Source: Bacillota bacterium
GTDB lineage: Bacteria > Bacillota > Clostridia > Acetivibrionales > DTU013
Direction of reading: 5' to 3'
Assembly: GCA_023435925.1 (NCBI GenBank)
Contig: JAEZLF010000077.1
Coordinates: forward strand, 1-24,818
DNA: 24,818 nucleotides
The notes under the pieces were generated by a model. It searched no databases. It worked only from the letters and a program-made list of their open reading frames with translations, and was not told the DNA's origin. Below are positions 23,975-24,818 of the stretch, piece after piece; the stretch's first letter is position 1, and each line of letters starts with the position of its first letter. Both the position numbers and the translations under genes were made by a program.

Positions 23975-24818
23975 ATGAGTGGGGATTCAATACAGATACT
24001 TTTAGCAATGAGCCTATATCTTATTGTGGTTATTGGAATCGGCTTTTTTTACAAGGAACGAGCCAATAAAAATTCCGACAACTACTTTATCGGGGGCAGA
24101 TCGCTTGGACCATGGGTTGCTGCCATGAGCGCGGAGGCCTCCGACATGAGCGGCTGGCTTCTGATGGGTCTGCCGGGCGTTGCATACTGGTTTGGATTAA
24201 GTGATGCGTTTTGGACGGCAATCGGTCTTGCAGTAGGTACGTATATCAATTGGCTGGTCGTGGCAAAAAGGCTGCGCAGGTATTCCACTGTTACAAACTC
24301 AATTACAATTCCAGAATTTTTTAGCAAGAGGTTCAAGGAAGATAAGAAAGTCATTCTGATGATTTCAGCCGTATTCATTCTTGTGTTTTTTGCGGTTTAC
24401 GCAGCCAGCTGCTTTGTTACCTTCGGGAAACTCTTCAGCACCTTGTTTGATTTGAAATACCAGTATGTGATGATCTTAGGTGCGATCATTGTTATTCTTT
24501 ATACATTTTTAGGCGGCTTCCTGGCGGAGAGTGCCTCCGATTTTCTGCAGGGCATCATTATGATCATTGCCCTTTGTACGGTCTTGATCGTTGGTGTAGT
24601 TGCTGCAGGCGGGATTCCGGCTATTCTGGAAAATATCAAGGCGATCCCAGGCTTTTTCGAATTTTTTGGAATTGCACAACCGCAGCTGGTTGATAAAGTC
24701 CAGCAATTGGATGCCGCAGGAAAGCCGTTATTCGGTGAAGCGGGCAACTATGGACTTCTGACAATTATTTCGACGCTCTCCTGGGGACTTGGTTATTTTG
24801 GAATGCCGCAGGTTTTAT
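23975..24818 (+). CDS. putP: Sodium/solute symporter, PutP (sodium/proline) type, partial at right edge
   Basis: 281 codons are present before the window ends, with no stop. Start ATG 23975 follows AAGGAG by 8 bases; an ATG four bases earlier is out of frame. The protein opens with a membrane helix (ILLAMSLYLIVVIGIGFFY) and then SDNYFIGGRSLGPWVAAMSA. The diagnostic PutP stretch ASDMSGWLLMGLPG, which in this family lines the sodium and substrate path, comes next. NWLVVAKRLRRYS, the TIPEFFSKRF loop and LGGFLAESASDFLQGIIM also fit PutP. It belongs to the solute:sodium symporter family and likely imports proline with sodium. It reads away from the oxidoreductase gene from its own promoter and appears unrelated to the glycan operon. 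Confidence 0.9.
   Translation, partial: MSGDSIQILLAMSLYLIVVIGIGFFYKERANKNSDNYFIGGRSLGPWVAAMSAEASDMSGWLLMGLPGVAYWFGLSDAFWTAIGLAVGTYINWLVVAKRLRRYSTVTNSITIPEFFSKRFKEDKKVILMISAVFILVFFAVYAASCFVTFGKLFSTLFDLKYQYVMILGAIIVILYTFLGGFLAESASDFLQGIIMIIALCTVLIVGVVAAGGIPAILENIKAIPGFFEFFGIAQPQLVDKVQQLDAAGKPLFGEAGNYGLLTIISTLSWGLGYFGMPQVL

Overview
This looks like a chromosomal segment of a low-GC, Gram-positive, plant-fibre- or glycan-degrading Clostridia-type bacterium (Ruminiclostridium/Lachnospiraceae-like). The reasons are AT-rich intergenic DNA, GGAGG ribosome sites, sigma-A-like promoters, a YesM/YesN-type two-component pair, a CUT1 sugar importer with no ATPase of its own, and cytoplasmic glycoside hydrolases. 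No rRNA, tRNA, CRISPR array or intact mobile element is visible.

Region 1 (1-2850, minus strand) holds a ROK-family repressor, a HAD phosphatase and a deoxyhypusine-synthase-like protein that runs off the left edge. A 19-bp AT-rich dyad occurs twice with 18 of 19 bases identical, once over the ROK promoter and once just upstream of the HAD gene. This suggests that the ROK protein represses both its own gene and the HAD operon.

Region 2 (2890-6655) has an AraC-type regulator diverging from a four-gene plus-strand operon: an archaeal-type triose-phosphate isomerase homologue, two tandem YjbQ (UPF0047) paralogues and a SIS-domain phosphosugar isomerase-like protein. A 13-bp direct repeat with 21-bp spacing abuts the operon's -35 box, in the geometry of a classical AraC activation site. 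The module appears to handle a phosphorylated sugar, but the substrate cannot be read from the sequence.

Region 3 (6724-22408) is a glycan-use locus. A YesM-like histidine kinase and a YesN-like response regulator (minus strand, 4-bp overlap) diverge from an eight-gene operon of about 12 kb: two permeases, a lipoprotein binding protein, a cytoplasmic GH9-like hydrolase with an altered catalytic motif, a GH38 alpha-mannosidase, an FGGY kinase, an amidohydrolase and an L-arabinose-isomerase-like protein. The likely flow is import of an oligosaccharide, cytoplasmic hydrolysis by the two glycosidases, then isomerisation and phosphorylation of a released sugar. The amidohydrolase may open a lactone or cleave a related intermediate.

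Region 4 (22409-24818) begins with a gene-poor stretch holding a decayed C-terminal fragment of a LivF-type ABC ATPase. A Gfo/Idh/MocA oxidoreductase (minus) follows, and a PutP-type sodium/solute symporter (plus) is cut by the right edge. An 18-bp perfect palindrome lies upstream of the symporter promoter.
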